16,324 bases of DNA from Candidatus Taylorbacteria bacterium RIFCSPLOWO2_01_FULL_45_15b (GCA_001822655.1 MHRX01000053.1:1-16324); one strand, 5' to 3'; shown: positions 1 to 7,471, counted from the first letter of the stretch. The notes: generated by a model from the sequence alone, not told the origin. A program made the numbers and translations.

Positions 1-110
1 CCGCACGTCAGGTGGAGTCTGGGCTGCGAGGGGGTCAGCGTCAGCGGGAGCAGTCCGTCGGATCGGAGCTCCAATCTGCGTATTCGTGAGGCAGTTACAC
101 TTTAACCTTT
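1..110. other. GC-rich window edge, no assigned gene
   Basis: The first ~100 bases are much richer in G and C than the AT-rich stretch that follows. A plus-strand frame is open from base 1 to a TAA at 103-105 (34 codons, serine-rich, ending REAVTL) and another to a TGA at 87-89. Neither has a recognisable domain or visible start, so I do not call a CDS. It could be the tail of an upstream gene, part of an RNA, or an end of a dispersed repeat where assembly stopped. The right edge of the window has similar composition. Confidence 0.3.
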
Positions 111-166
111 TTTCTCCTACACTTCTCCATATTTTGAACCGTCAAGATGTGGAGTTTTTTTGTAAA

Positions 167-385
167 GAATCCGTGAGAATCAGATGCTCACAAGATGCTC
201 GCAACTCCAAAAGTTACACATGACTCGGCTTTCAATAGCGTCCGATATATCGGACGCTATTTTTCTAAGTTTCGTATTTCGTCCCAATCAGTTTGGTGCG
301 ATATGTTGAATCCGTTAGAATCAGATGCTCACAACTCCGTATTTCCTCTCAATCAATTTCATACGATATATCGTATGATTTTTTT
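167..385 (+). repeat. degenerate duplicated unit with palindromes
   Basis: A 27-base segment at 167-193 recurs at 308-334 with one mismatch (it contains AATCAGATGCTCACAA). The first copy is followed by an extra partial duplication of GATGCTC. A second related pair starts with CGTATTTC at 273 and at 338 and stays similar for about 30 bases. Both copies lead into a perfect palindrome with the core CGATATATCG (235-260 and 359-378) followed by a T run. The block therefore looks like two or three decayed copies of one unit of roughly 90-140 bases. No coding function is seen; the open frame crossing it on the plus strand is low-complexity and rejected. Confidence 0.6.
235..265 (+). terminator. perfect 26-bp palindrome plus T run
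   Basis: Bases 235-260 form a perfect palindrome (left arm ATAGCGTCCGATA) followed by TTTTT. As RNA this is an 11-bp stem with a 4-base loop and a U tract, the form of an intrinsic terminator. No gene lies immediately upstream in the window, so it could equally be a repeat-borne palindrome. The related palindrome at 359-378 argues for the second view. Confidence 0.5.
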
Positions 386-386
386 C
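359..386 (+). terminator. perfect 20-bp palindrome plus T run
   Basis: Bases 359-378 are a perfect palindrome (left arm TCATACGATA) followed by seven T residues. It shares the core CGATATATCG with the palindrome at 235-260. It has the shape of an intrinsic terminator on the plus strand, but no plus-strand gene precedes it. It could be part of the duplicated unit or terminate transcription entering from the left. Confidence 0.45.
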
Positions 387-420
387 TCGTTAAAGATTAA
401 GGATTTTGGATTAAAGATTT

Positions 421-480
421 CATACTCATACTCATACTCATACTCATACTTATATTTATATTTATACACATACTTATACT
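421..480 (+). repeat. ten-unit hexamer tandem repeat
   Basis: Sixty bases divide exactly into ten 6-base units: CATACT five times, TATATT twice, TATACA, CATACT, TATACT. The tract ends two bases before the stop codon of the minus-strand HIT gene (482-484). It is probably a slippage-generated microsatellite in the 3' flank. Confidence 0.85.
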
Positions 481-481
481 A

Positions 482-844
482 TCAACTCATACTATTCCTT
501 ATCTTCTCCGCATTTCCATCAAAATCTTTCTTATCTCCTTTTGCGTCAGGGATAAGCCAAACATGAGCATGCGGCACTTCTTCACCGATAATTTTTGAAG
601 TTACGACGTCGGTACCAAAGGCTTTTTTTTGAGCAAGAGCAATTTTTTTTACAGCTTCAAAATATGCTCCGATATTCGGAACATCCCATACCCAGCGGTG
701 GTGCGTTTTTGGAATGACAAGTGCGTGGCCCGGCGTCGCGGGGCGGATATCGAGAAACGCTAAAAAATCTTGGTCGTCATACACAACATGCGCGGCCACT
801 TCACCGGCGACAATTTTACAAAATATGCAATTTTTTTCTGGCAT
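482..844 (-). CDS. HIT family hydrolase (HINT-like)
   Basis: Cytosolic histidine-triad protein of 120 aa, normal length for the HINT branch, which hydrolyses purine nucleotide phosphoramidates and related nucleotides. Seen: a CxxC pair at C6-C9 (CIFCKI), the early-strand motif FLDIRPATPGHALVIPK, and the triad region PHAHVWLIP at 91-99. The usual HxHxH reads H92-A-H94-V-W96: the middle, nucleophilic histidine is kept and the third is tryptophan. I chose ATG 844 because MPEKNCIFCKI matches the normal HIT N-terminus and a TATACT box lies exactly six bases upstream; an upstream in-frame start would add 10 unusual residues. It is divergent from the L,D-transpeptidase gene with only 42 bases between starts. 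The substrate is not deducible. Confidence 0.9.
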   Translation of the reverse strand: MPEKNCIFCKIVAGEVAAHVVYDDQDFLAFLDIRPATPGHALVIPKTHHRWVWDVPNIGAYFEAVKKIALAQKKAFGTDVVTSKIIGEEVPHAHVWLIPDAKGDKKDFDGNAEKIRNSMS

Positions 845-850
845 TCTACA

Positions 851-878
851 AGTATATGGTATTATTCGGTTCAATCAA
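851..878 (-). promoter_or_regulatory. leaderless-type promoter of HIT gene
   Basis: On the minus strand TTGATT (878-873), a 16-bp spacer, then TATACT (856-851). The start codon at 844 is 7 bases from the end of the -10 box, where transcription would begin, so the mRNA is predicted to have no leader. Confidence 0.65.
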
Positions 879-886
879 TAAACGCT

Positions 887-2275
887 ATGCATGACTATAT
901 CGATAAGAACGCTTTTGGATTTATTGTGAAATTTTCCGCCGCGCTCATCTTTGCTTTTTTTTCTACGACATTTGCCGCAAAAACTGCGGCAGTTTTTTTT
1001 CTTTCCGACACTGAAGTATTGCCAGCGCCGCTGATTGTTGTCCGTGAAGAGGCGCTACCGACAACCATTCAGGCTGTTCCAAAACGCTCGGAACGTAGCT
1101 TCGCCGCAGGGTCTCTTGAAGATCATGTTCCAAGCGCGGGAAAATTTATAGGAATTGATCTTGTTAATATGGAGTTACGATTGTATCAAAACGCGACTTT
1201 AATCGGTGCTCATAAGATATTGTCTAAGGGAAAACCCGGATCTCACTGGGAGACGCCGTCTGGTTCTTATGAGGTAAAGACAAAAGAAAAAAACCATTTC
1301 TCATCGATTGGAAGGGTTAATATGCCTTACAGTATGCAGTTTTTTGGTAATTTTTTTATTCACGGGTGGCCAACCTATGAGTCCGGAAAAGAAGTTGGGG
1401 ATGGGTATTCCGGTGGCTGTATCAGACTTTCGACCGATGACGCCGAGACCGTTTTTTCTTTTGCCGATCTTGGCACTTCACTTTATATCTTTGATAGGGA
1501 AGAGCAGATTATTTCAACACTCGGCCTTGCTCTTTCTGATAGCGTAGAACTTGCTTCAGAGGCCTATCTTGTGGCGGATATACAAAGTGGCGAGGTCGTT
1601 ATGGAGTCGTCGGCTGGGGCAAAAATGCCGGTATATGCGATTACGAAACTGATGACTGCAATTGTGGCAAACGAGTCTATAAGTTTTGATAAGGAGCTCG
1701 CCTTGCAGGACGGAGAAGCGTTTTCCGAAACGTTCGGTATTTTTCCTGAAAGAATGGTTGTTGGGGACCTTCTGCACTTACTTCTTTTAAATAGGGAAGT
1801 GGATTCCGCTTCAACTCTCGAGCGATTTTATGGAAAGAACAACTTTGTTGATTGGATGAATGACAAGGCGCGGGCGATTGGCATGCGTACCGCACGTTTT
1901 GCCGATACGAATGGGATTTCAAAAGAAAATGTAGCGTCAGCTGACGACTTGTTTGAATTATCTCGCTACCTCTACGTTAAGAAATCTTTCATTCTTGGTA
2001 TAACTCGCCGCCCTGATAAAATAATTGAAGTTGCCGAGAGGCAATTTATTGTGCTAAATGAGCATCCTTTTGTCGGCGATGAATCTTTCCGAGGCGGTAT
2101 CGCAACGGATGCGCAGGAGGTCGGAAAACAGTCTATGCTGACTTTTTTTAGAGTGTCGGTTGGAGCAGAAAAGCGTCTTTTTGTGGCGATTTTACTTGGG
2201 AGCGAAAATGCGGCGCTTGAGACTAGGCGCGCGATCGAAGAAGTGCGTCTTGCTACGGCCTCGAACACATTTTGA
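887..2275 (+). CDS. L,D-transpeptidase fused to inactive S11-like domain
   Basis: Predicted envelope protein of 462 aa. A hydrophobic segment at about 10-31 is a signal peptide or anchor. Residues ~86-197 are a YkuD (L,D-transpeptidase) domain that would cross-link peptidoglycan through meso-diaminopimelate: His159 (FIHGWP) and the catalytic SGGC178IRLS are present. Residues ~205-455 resemble a D-Ala-D-Ala carboxypeptidase (peptidase S11), but its three catalytic motifs are lost: SxxK is A251-I-T-K254, SxN is R303-E-V305, and KTG is A406-T-D. It is therefore likely a non-catalytic, perhaps peptidoglycan-binding, pseudoenzyme domain. ATG 887 is chosen because it gives a proper signal sequence; the open frame extends upstream to 770 but that part overlaps the HIT gene. 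recJ starts 17 bases after the stop. Confidence 0.88.
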   Translation: MHDYIDKNAFGFIVKFSAALIFAFFSTTFAAKTAAVFFLSDTEVLPAPLIVVREEALPTTIQAVPKRSERSFAAGSLEDHVPSAGKFIGIDLVNMELRLYQNATLIGAHKILSKGKPGSHWETPSGSYEVKTKEKNHFSSIGRVNMPYSMQFFGNFFIHGWPTYESGKEVGDGYSGGCIRLSTDDAETVFSFADLGTSLYIFDREEQIISTLGLALSDSVELASEAYLVADIQSGEVVMESSAGAKMPVYAITKLMTAIVANESISFDKELALQDGEAFSETFGIFPERMVVGDLLHLLLLNREVDSASTLERFYGKNNFVDWMNDKARAIGMRTARFADTNGISKENVASADDLFELSRYLYVKKSFILGITRRPDKIIEVAERQFIVLNEHPFVGDESFRGGIATDAQEVGKQSMLTFFRVSVGAEKRLFVAILLGSENAALETRRAIEEVRLATASNTF

Positions 2276-2276
2276 G

Positions 2277-2285
2277 TGCTATAAT
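2277..2285 (+). promoter_or_regulatory. extended -10 promoter of recJ
   Basis: TGCTATAAT is a perfect extended -10 (TGnTATAAT). The box ends at 2285 and ATG 2293 follows after 7 bases, so the transcript should begin at or one base before the start codon. It overlaps the stop codon region of the preceding gene. Confidence 0.7.
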
Positions 2286-2292
2286 TCCCCCT

Positions 2293-4014
2293 ATGTCTTT
2301 ATACCGGCTCCGCAAATCCGACGTGCCCCTTGAAAAGGATGCGCCATTTTCCGTTCGTCCCCTCATCCAGAATCTTCTTCGTGATCGTGGAATTACTAAA
2401 GACGAAGATGCCATGTCATTTATAAAGCCAGACTATGTCCGAGACACTCACTCGCCTCAATTGTTGAAAGATATGGAAAAGGCGACGGCACGATTTGTGT
2501 CGGCAATCAAAGGCAATGAACGTGTCGCAATTTATTCTGATTACGATCACGATGGAATTCCCGGGGCGGTTATTTTTAATGATTTTTTTACGAAGATTGG
2601 TTTTGCGAACTACGAAATTTATATTCCGCACCGCAATGCCGAGGGCTTTGGTTTGAATGTGGAAGCGATTGACGAGCTGAATGAACGCGGAGCAAAAGTC
2701 ATTGTCAGCGTCGACTGCGGCATTAATGATTTGGAGGAAGCGCTTCACGCAAAGAAACTCGCGATTGATCTTATTGTTACCGATCATCATCAAGCCGTGC
2801 GGGGAATACCCGAGGCCTATGCGGTGGTAAACCCCAATCAGGATGGTTGCGAATATCCGAATAAATTTCTCTGTGGCGCGGGTGTTGCTTTCAAATTTTT
2901 ACAGGCAGTCATGGAATTGGGCGCGTGGAACATTCAGAGGGGTTGGGAAAAGTGGATGCTTGATATGGTTGCGATTGCGACCCTCTCTGACATGGTACCG
3001 CTTGTGGGAGAAAATCGAGTGCTCGCTTATTACGGACTCATGGTTCTTCGCCAATCCCGCCGTCCCGGAGTGAGGGCGCTCTTAAAGAAGATCGGCGTTC
3101 GCCAAAGTGATATTACCGAAGATGATGTCGGGTTTAGCATTTCTCCACGAATAAACGCGGCATCGCGGATGGGAATTCCTATGGACGCATATAAACTTCT
3201 CTCGGTCACAGATCAGAATGAAGCGGAGCGTCTGGTCGCTCATCTTGAAGCGATCAATGCAGTGAGAAAAGGAATTGTTGCAAGTATGGTAAAAGAAATT
3301 CATGAGGTGATTCGCGTTCGGTATAAAGAGGGATGTATTGGGAGAGTCATCGTTGCCGGCAATCCCGCTTGGAAACCGTCTCTTCTTGGTCTTGCGGCTA
3401 ATACGATAATGGAACATTATGGCTCGCCGGTTTTTCTTTGGGGCCGGGAAGGCGGGACGAAACTGAAAGGCTCTTGCCGCGCTCGCGGTGTCGATGTCTT
3501 GACGCTCATGAAAGATTCACCCTCGCTTCTTGAGTACGGTGGACATACCATGTCCGGTGGTTTTACAATAGCGCCTGCCGAAGCGCATCTCCTGGAAGAT
3601 TCACTGCAACGGTCTTACGAGGCGTTAGGGGTTGGAAAAAAACAAGAGGCGAGACTCGTTGATGACATTCTTCCTGTCGAAGAAGTCGGGCGAGAAATAC
3701 ATAGAGAATTATCCGCTCTTGCTCCTTTTGGAGTGGGTAATCCAAAGCCGCTTTTTATTTTTCCCGCGGCTCTCGTCGCAGACGTTACATCTTTTGGGAA
3801 AGAGAAAAATCATCTTAAGATAGTGTTGCGCGCTTCTGACAGCCGGACGGTGAATGCGGTAGGATTTTTTATGAAGCGAGAACAATTTGGCGTTACTCTG
3901 GAGAAGGGCTTGAGGATAAATATTGTTGGGACAATTGAGCGGTCTACATTTGGCGGGCGGGAAGAATTGAGAATTAGAATTATTGATATTATTTCTAACG
4001 AGTCATATGCGTAA
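2293..4014 (+). CDS. recJ: single-stranded-DNA exonuclease RecJ
   Basis: 573 aa, normal for bacterial RecJ, the 5'-3' ssDNA exonuclease of recombination and mismatch or base-excision repair; cytosolic. DHH domain: YSDYDHDG at 81-88 (metal-binding D83, D85, D87), DCG at 141-143, and TDHH at 163-166 (DHH 164-166). The DHHA1 domain has GGHTMSGG at 416-423, followed by the C-terminal OB-like region (LAPFGVGNPKP motif). Start ATG 2293 is preferred over an upstream TTG at 2272 because the latter overlaps the previous gene and the promoter, and because TATAAT sits 7 bases before 2293. The end overlaps rnhA by 8 bases, so the two are probably co-transcribed and translationally coupled. Confidence 0.95.
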   Translation: MSLYRLRKSDVPLEKDAPFSVRPLIQNLLRDRGITKDEDAMSFIKPDYVRDTHSPQLLKDMEKATARFVSAIKGNERVAIYSDYDHDGIPGAVIFNDFFTKIGFANYEIYIPHRNAEGFGLNVEAIDELNERGAKVIVSVDCGINDLEEALHAKKLAIDLIVTDHHQAVRGIPEAYAVVNPNQDGCEYPNKFLCGAGVAFKFLQAVMELGAWNIQRGWEKWMLDMVAIATLSDMVPLVGENRVLAYYGLMVLRQSRRPGVRALLKKIGVRQSDITEDDVGFSISPRINAASRMGIPMDAYKLLSVTDQNEAERLVAHLEAINAVRKGIVASMVKEIHEVIRVRYKEGCIGRVIVAGNPAWKPSLLGLAANTIMEHYGSPVFLWGREGGTKLKGSCRARGVDVLTLMKDSPSLLEYGGHTMSGGFTIAPAEAHLLEDSLQRSYEALGVGKKQEARLVDDILPVEEVGREIHRELSALAPFGVGNPKPLFIFPAALVADVTSFGKEKNHLKIVLRASDSRTVNAVGFFMKREQFGVTLEKGLRINIVGTIERSTFGGREELRIRIIDIISNESYA

Positions 4015-4756
4015 CATTGCTTTCACTGACGGCGCATCTTCTGGAAATCCGGGACCTGGCGGGTGGGCGGTAGTTTTTGTGTACGAAAAAGAAGGGAAGG
4101 AATTTGTCCGTGAGGCGGGCGGAGGGGAAGCACTGACGACTAATAATAGAATGGAACTCGCGGCGGCTCTCGAAGCCATGTCTTTGGCAAAGGGTGCGGG
4201 TTGTTCGAGTCTGACAATTTACACTGATTCCCGATATCTAGTAAATGGCGCTACAAAGTGGATAAACGACTGGGTAAAAAATGGCTGGAAAACTAAAGGC
4301 AAAGAAGATGTACTGAATCGAGATAACTGGGAAGTCATAAACGCCGGGTTAAAAGACATAGACGTACAGTTTGAGTATATTGGCGGGCATGCAGGCATTT
4401 CTGGAAACGAAAGGGCTGACGATATTGCGGTTGCTTTTAGCAAGGAAAAAAAGTTACAACTTTTTTCTGGGTTGCTTTGCGATTATCAGACAAAAAATAT
4501 CCGATTGGCTGCCCTTGGTGGAACTCGCTCAGCTAAAAAAAAATCTATCAAACGGCATGAATCTCCATATTCGTACGTCAGTTCGGTTGACGGGATTGTT
4601 TTCACGCATGCGAATTGGGAAGATTGTGAAAAGCGTGTCAAAGGGGTGAGAGGAGTAAAATACAAAAAAGTTTACTCAAAACAAGAAGAGGCCGATCTTA
4701 TTGCCGAGTGGGGGAATAAAAAAAGCACGTTTACGGTCCGTGCTCTTCAAGATTGA
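4007..4756 (+). CDS. rnhA: RNase HI with C-terminal hybrid-binding domain
   Basis: 249 aa. It degrades the RNA strand of RNA:DNA hybrids, for example primers and R-loops. Residues 1-~148 are an RNase H fold with the catalytic set D8 (FTDGASSG), E50 (NRMEL), D74 (YTDSRYL), H128 (GGHAG) and D138 (NERADD). After a basic linker (~170-183, AKKKSIKR), residues ~187-236 resemble the Caulimovirus viroplasmin/RNase H1 hybrid-binding domain: YSYVSSVDGIVF, W204-xx-C207, VKGVRGVKYKKVYS, EEADLI. In most hybrid-binding RNases H this domain is N-terminal; here it is C-terminal. ATG 4007 overlaps recJ by 8 bases. The 3' end overlaps the opposite-strand gene 4731-5030 by 26 bases. The catalytic call is secure; the accessory domain is by motif resemblance. 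Confidence 0.93.
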   Translation: MRNIAFTDGASSGNPGPGGWAVVFVYEKEGKEFVREAGGGEALTTNNRMELAAALEAMSLAKGAGCSSLTIYTDSRYLVNGATKWINDWVKNGWKTKGKEDVLNRDNWEVINAGLKDIDVQFEYIGGHAGISGNERADDIAVAFSKEKKLQLFSGLLCDYQTKNIRLAALGGTRSAKKKSIKRHESPYSYVSSVDGIVFTHANWEDCEKRVKGVRGVKYKKVYSKQEEADLIAEWGNKKSTFTVRALQD

Positions 4757-5030
4757 CGAGATAGACCATCCGTCCGCTTGACGTCTCGTTGGGGTCGTAA
4801 ATAAGGAGATTTATATACGCACTTCCTTCAGCTTGCAGTGCCTGATCCAAATCTCTTTGGTAGGATTTTGGATCGAATTTATATTTGGATTGGCATTGCT
4901 CTCTGTACTCTCTGGCCCTTTCGTATACTCTTCTGGATCGACGGCGCGGTTCATTTTCGTACATCCGCATCACCCAGCACGCAATAGATATGCACATGAA
5001 GATAAGCGCAGTACATAAAAGAATTTTCAT
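4731..5030 (-). CDS. small membrane-anchored hypothetical protein
   Basis: 99 aa, not recognised. Residues ~2-22 are strongly hydrophobic (ILLCTALIFMCISIACWVM), then comes a very basic and charged stretch (RRRSRRVYERAREYREQ), which suggests a single N-terminal membrane anchor. Positive residues after the segment suggest a cytoplasmic tail, though an uncleaved signal peptide is possible. The C-terminal part (AYINLLIYDPNETSSGRMVYLVNL) looks like beta-strands. It starts with ATG behind a canonical Shine-Dalgarno (AAAGGAGGAATC), which supports translation. It converges on rnhA with a 26-base overlap and is divergent from comEC with 72 bases between starts. Confidence 0.7.
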   Translation of the reverse strand: MKILLCTALIFMCISIACWVMRMYENEPRRRSRRVYERAREYREQCQSKYKFDPKSYQRDLDQALQAEGSAYINLLIYDPNETSSGRMVYLVNLEEHGP

Positions 5031-5032
5031 GA

Positions 5033-5045
5033 TTCCTCCTTTTGT
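5033..5045 (-). promoter_or_regulatory. canonical Shine-Dalgarno site
   Basis: On the minus strand AAAGGAGG followed by AATC and ATG. It is the clearest ribosome binding site in the window and decides the start at 5030. Further upstream on the same strand, TTGTTT and TATCCT with a 16-bp spacer could be the promoter. Confidence 0.7.
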
Positions 5046-5102
5046 TTCTTGCTATAGGATACGGATATGAAAAAAATAAACAAGCGTGTAGTCTGAATAC
5101 CG

Positions 5103-6656
5103 ATGAGATTAGCAAGCGTATGGTTAAGTGTTATAGGGCTTGTCATCGGAATTATCCTCGCTGAAATGTATGAGTGGGGCTATTCATTTGCCGTATTTCT
5201 TTTTTTACTTGGCTTCACTTTTTTTATTACCGGCCGTGTTCGGGAACAGAGAAAGGTGTGGGTTTATGCAGTAATTATCTTTATATCCGCCGGCGTCGGA
5301 GTTAGCCGTGTCTCATTTATAGACGAGCGGTTTCGAAAAGCGAGCGGAACCATCGAAGCTGTTTTTGGTCTAGAGGCAGAGTTTACGGCCGTTGTCGCAT
5401 CTGATCCTGATCGCCGGCTTGACGGCAATCGCTACATTGTTTCGGTAGAAGAGTCTGGTGAGCGAGGCGACGAGTACAATCAGATTTCAAGTCATTCAAA
5501 GCTTCTGATTTTCGCCGAAAGACTGCCGGCATATCGCTATGGCGATCGCATCCTCATAAAGGGAACTCTTACTGACCCCCGATCAATGAAGAGAGACGAA
5601 TTTGATTACGCGAAGTATCTGGAAAAAAACGGCATACGCGCAGTCATGTTTCGTCCGGAGATTGATCTAATTTCTGAAGGCGGTCGCCGAGGACTTAGAG
5701 GTGCTTTGTTCAGCCTAAAAGCAAATCTGCTTAATCATATAGAGAAAATAATCCCCGAGCCGCACAGCGCTCTTGCCGGAGGCCTGTTACTTGGTGTTCA
5801 GGAATCCCTTGGAGAGAAAACACTCGACACATTTCGTACAGCAGGAATTATTCATATCGTCGTTCTCTCCGGCTACAACATAACGATTATCATTGAATTT
5901 GCTTATTTCTTTTTGGGAAAGCTTGGGCGAAGAAAAAAAATTATCATAGCGATTTTATTCATTATCTTATTCGTGATCATGACAGGGAGTTCCGCCGCCA
6001 CTGTGCGTGCCGGTGTGATGGGGGTGATTGCTTTAATTGCTCGTCATTCTTTGCGACCAGCGGCCGCAGGGCGCGCTCTTCTTTATGCCGTTTTCATAAT
6101 GCTCCTGTATAACCCCAAAATACTTCTCGCCGATCTTGGCTTCGAGCTTTCCGTTGCGGCTACAGCGGGACTCATTTATGGGACACCGATCCTCGAAAGG
6201 TTTTTTTGTAAGATAAAAAATAATTATGCGAGAACGTCGCTTTCACTTACTCTCGCCACACAGCTTGCCGTTGCGCCGCTTCTTCTTTACAAGATGGGAT
6301 CGCTTTCCTTGATATCTGTCATCACAAATCTCGTCGTGGTACCTATTGTGCCTCTCGCAATGCTCGCGTCATTTTTTGCCGTGATGGTGTCGTATATTTC
6401 GTCGTTCGTAGCCTTTATTCCTGGCGTCATTGCTTTTCTACTGCTTGACACGATATTTCGCATTGCTTCATCCTTCGGGTCTCTTCCTTATGCGGCGTTT
6501 GAAATTGCACCGATCAGTCTTTTCTTGGCACTTACTCTCTATGCACTCGAGATAATTTTTTTTCTTTATCTATTTCGCAAACAGAAAAAAAGCGCTCCAC
6601 AGGTAGCGCCTCTTTCCATTCCCATCAAAAAAATAATTACACAAGGGAATCCGTAA
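5103..6656 (+). CDS. comEC: ComEC/Rec2 DNA-uptake channel protein
   Basis: 517-aa polytopic inner-membrane protein, the channel that passes single-stranded DNA into the cytosol in natural transformation. Two or three membrane segments lie in residues 1-70. A DUF4131/OB-like region at ~80-190 includes the typical FDYAKYLEKNGI. The competence domain runs from ~215 to 500 with the signature GIIHIVVLSGYNI and many hydrophobic helices. It stops after the channel part: the metallo-beta-lactamase domain that many ComEC proteins carry at the C-terminus is missing, but a gene of that type starts at 7487. ATG 5103 begins with a short polar residue pair then a membrane helix. The end overlaps the opposite-strand SOD gene by 20 bases. 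Confidence 0.93.
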   Translation: MRLASVWLSVIGLVIGIILAEMYEWGYSFAVFLFLLGFTFFITGRVREQRKVWVYAVIIFISAGVGVSRVSFIDERFRKASGTIEAVFGLEAEFTAVVASDPDRRLDGNRYIVSVEESGERGDEYNQISSHSKLLIFAERLPAYRYGDRILIKGTLTDPRSMKRDEFDYAKYLEKNGIRAVMFRPEIDLISEGGRRGLRGALFSLKANLLNHIEKIIPEPHSALAGGLLLGVQESLGEKTLDTFRTAGIIHIVVLSGYNITIIIEFAYFFLGKLGRRKKIIIAILFIILFVIMTGSSAATVRAGVMGVIALIARHSLRPAAAGRALLYAVFIMLLYNPKILLADLGFELSVAATAGLIYGTPILERFFCKIKNNYARTSLSLTLATQLAVAPLLLYKMGSLSLISVITNLVVVPIVPLAMLASFFAVMVSYISSFVAFIPGVIAFLLLDTIFRIASSFGSLPYAAFEIAPISLFLALTLYALEIIFFLYLFRKQKKSAPQVAPLSIPIKKIITQGNP

Positions 6657-7233
6657 AGTTTTTTTCCGCAGACTCCCAGTTTATGTTTTTGAAAAAATCT
6701 TCAACATAATTTTTCTTGCCACTTGGCTGATAGTCAAAGACAAATGAATGTTCCCACATGTCGAGTGCGAGGACAGGCGAAAGTCCTGTAAGATGACCCA
6801 AATGCTGTTCGTCAATCCACGCATTGAGAAGACGCTTTGTTTTTGGATCGTAATAAAGAATAGCCCAGCCGATGCCTCGCGTCAGGGCAATTGCTTTGAA
6901 TCGAGCAAGCCAGAAATCAAATGAGCTCCATTCTTGTCCGATCATTTCAAAAAGTTTGGAACTTTTTGAAATTGATTTAGGACGTCCTTCAAAATGCGAA
7001 AAATAATATTCGTGATTGCGCATTCCATCAAACTCAAAGCCAAAACGTCGTTGTAGCTCTCCGAGCGCGTATGCATTTTTTTCTGAATCAAGAGCCATCT
7101 CCTCGATCTTTTCCAATATTAGATTTGAATGTTTCACATATCCAGAATATAGTTTCAAATGTTCCTCGATATTTTTTGCAGAAATACCCGTAAGTGCGGG
7201 AATATTAAATTTTTTTTCCTCAAATTTTTTCAT
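6637..7233 (-). CDS. Fe/Mn superoxide dismutase
   Basis: 198 aa, normal for the Fe/Mn family, which converts superoxide to hydrogen peroxide and oxygen. The four metal ligands are visible: H25 (IEEHLKLYSGYV), H74 (MRNHEYYF), D158 and H162 (DMWEHSFVFDY). GIGWAILYYD is the usual C-terminal domain motif. The ligand His is followed by EYYF rather than the classical FFW, a second-shell difference; metal preference cannot be read from sequence. No signal peptide, so cytosolic. It lies opposite to and between comEC and the metallo-beta-lactamase gene. A CATAAT box at 7252-7247 gives a short leader of about 7 bases. Confidence 0.92.
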   Translation of the reverse strand: MKKFEEKKFNIPALTGISAKNIEEHLKLYSGYVKHSNLILEKIEEMALDSEKNAYALGELQRRFGFEFDGMRNHEYYFSHFEGRPKSISKSSKLFEMIGQEWSSFDFWLARFKAIALTRGIGWAILYYDPKTKRLLNAWIDEQHLGHLTGLSPVLALDMWEHSFVFDYQPSGKKNYVEDFFKNINWESAEKNFTDSLV

Positions 7234-7247
7234 GCGATTTAGCGAAA

Positions 7248-7421
7248 TTATGTGATTAGTAAATCATGCCGTGAGGCGCGCGCTACGTCCATTAAAGCGC
7301 GACCATCTTCGTATTAATTTTTAATCGCGTCGCACCAATGTCCTTTGAGGGGCGACGTCTTCTGCATTTAATTTGTCATCTAATAATGCTGGCTAATTGT
7401 AACGTCGAGCTCCGCTATTAC
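7248..7421 (-). pseudogene. possible ankyrin-repeat remnant
   Basis: The 253-bp gap between SOD and the metallo-beta-lactamase gene holds three short minus-strand frame fragments that together resemble ankyrin repeats. 7313-7248 reads YEDGRALMDVARASRHDLLI, close to the DGRTALMxAAxxGHxDLVKLL consensus with one residue missing. 7392-7321 gives LLDDKLNAEDVAPQRTLV. 7421-7380 gives VIAELDVTI. The fragments lie in different frames with stops between them, as in a decayed gene. All are short, so chance is possible; a structured RNA or plain spacer is the alternative. Confidence 0.28.
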
Positions 7422-7471
7422 TTATTAATGATAATAGCATGATTCACAGGTAGGCACGGAAGACGCGTCCT

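Noticed and set aside
421..480. CRISPR-like array
   Set aside because: Period is 6 bases with no spacers; a microsatellite.
195..566. 123-aa plus-strand open frame
   Set aside because: It runs through the repeat unit and the hexamer tract (SYSYSYSY, YLYLYLY) and into the HIT gene on the other strand; low-complexity artefact.
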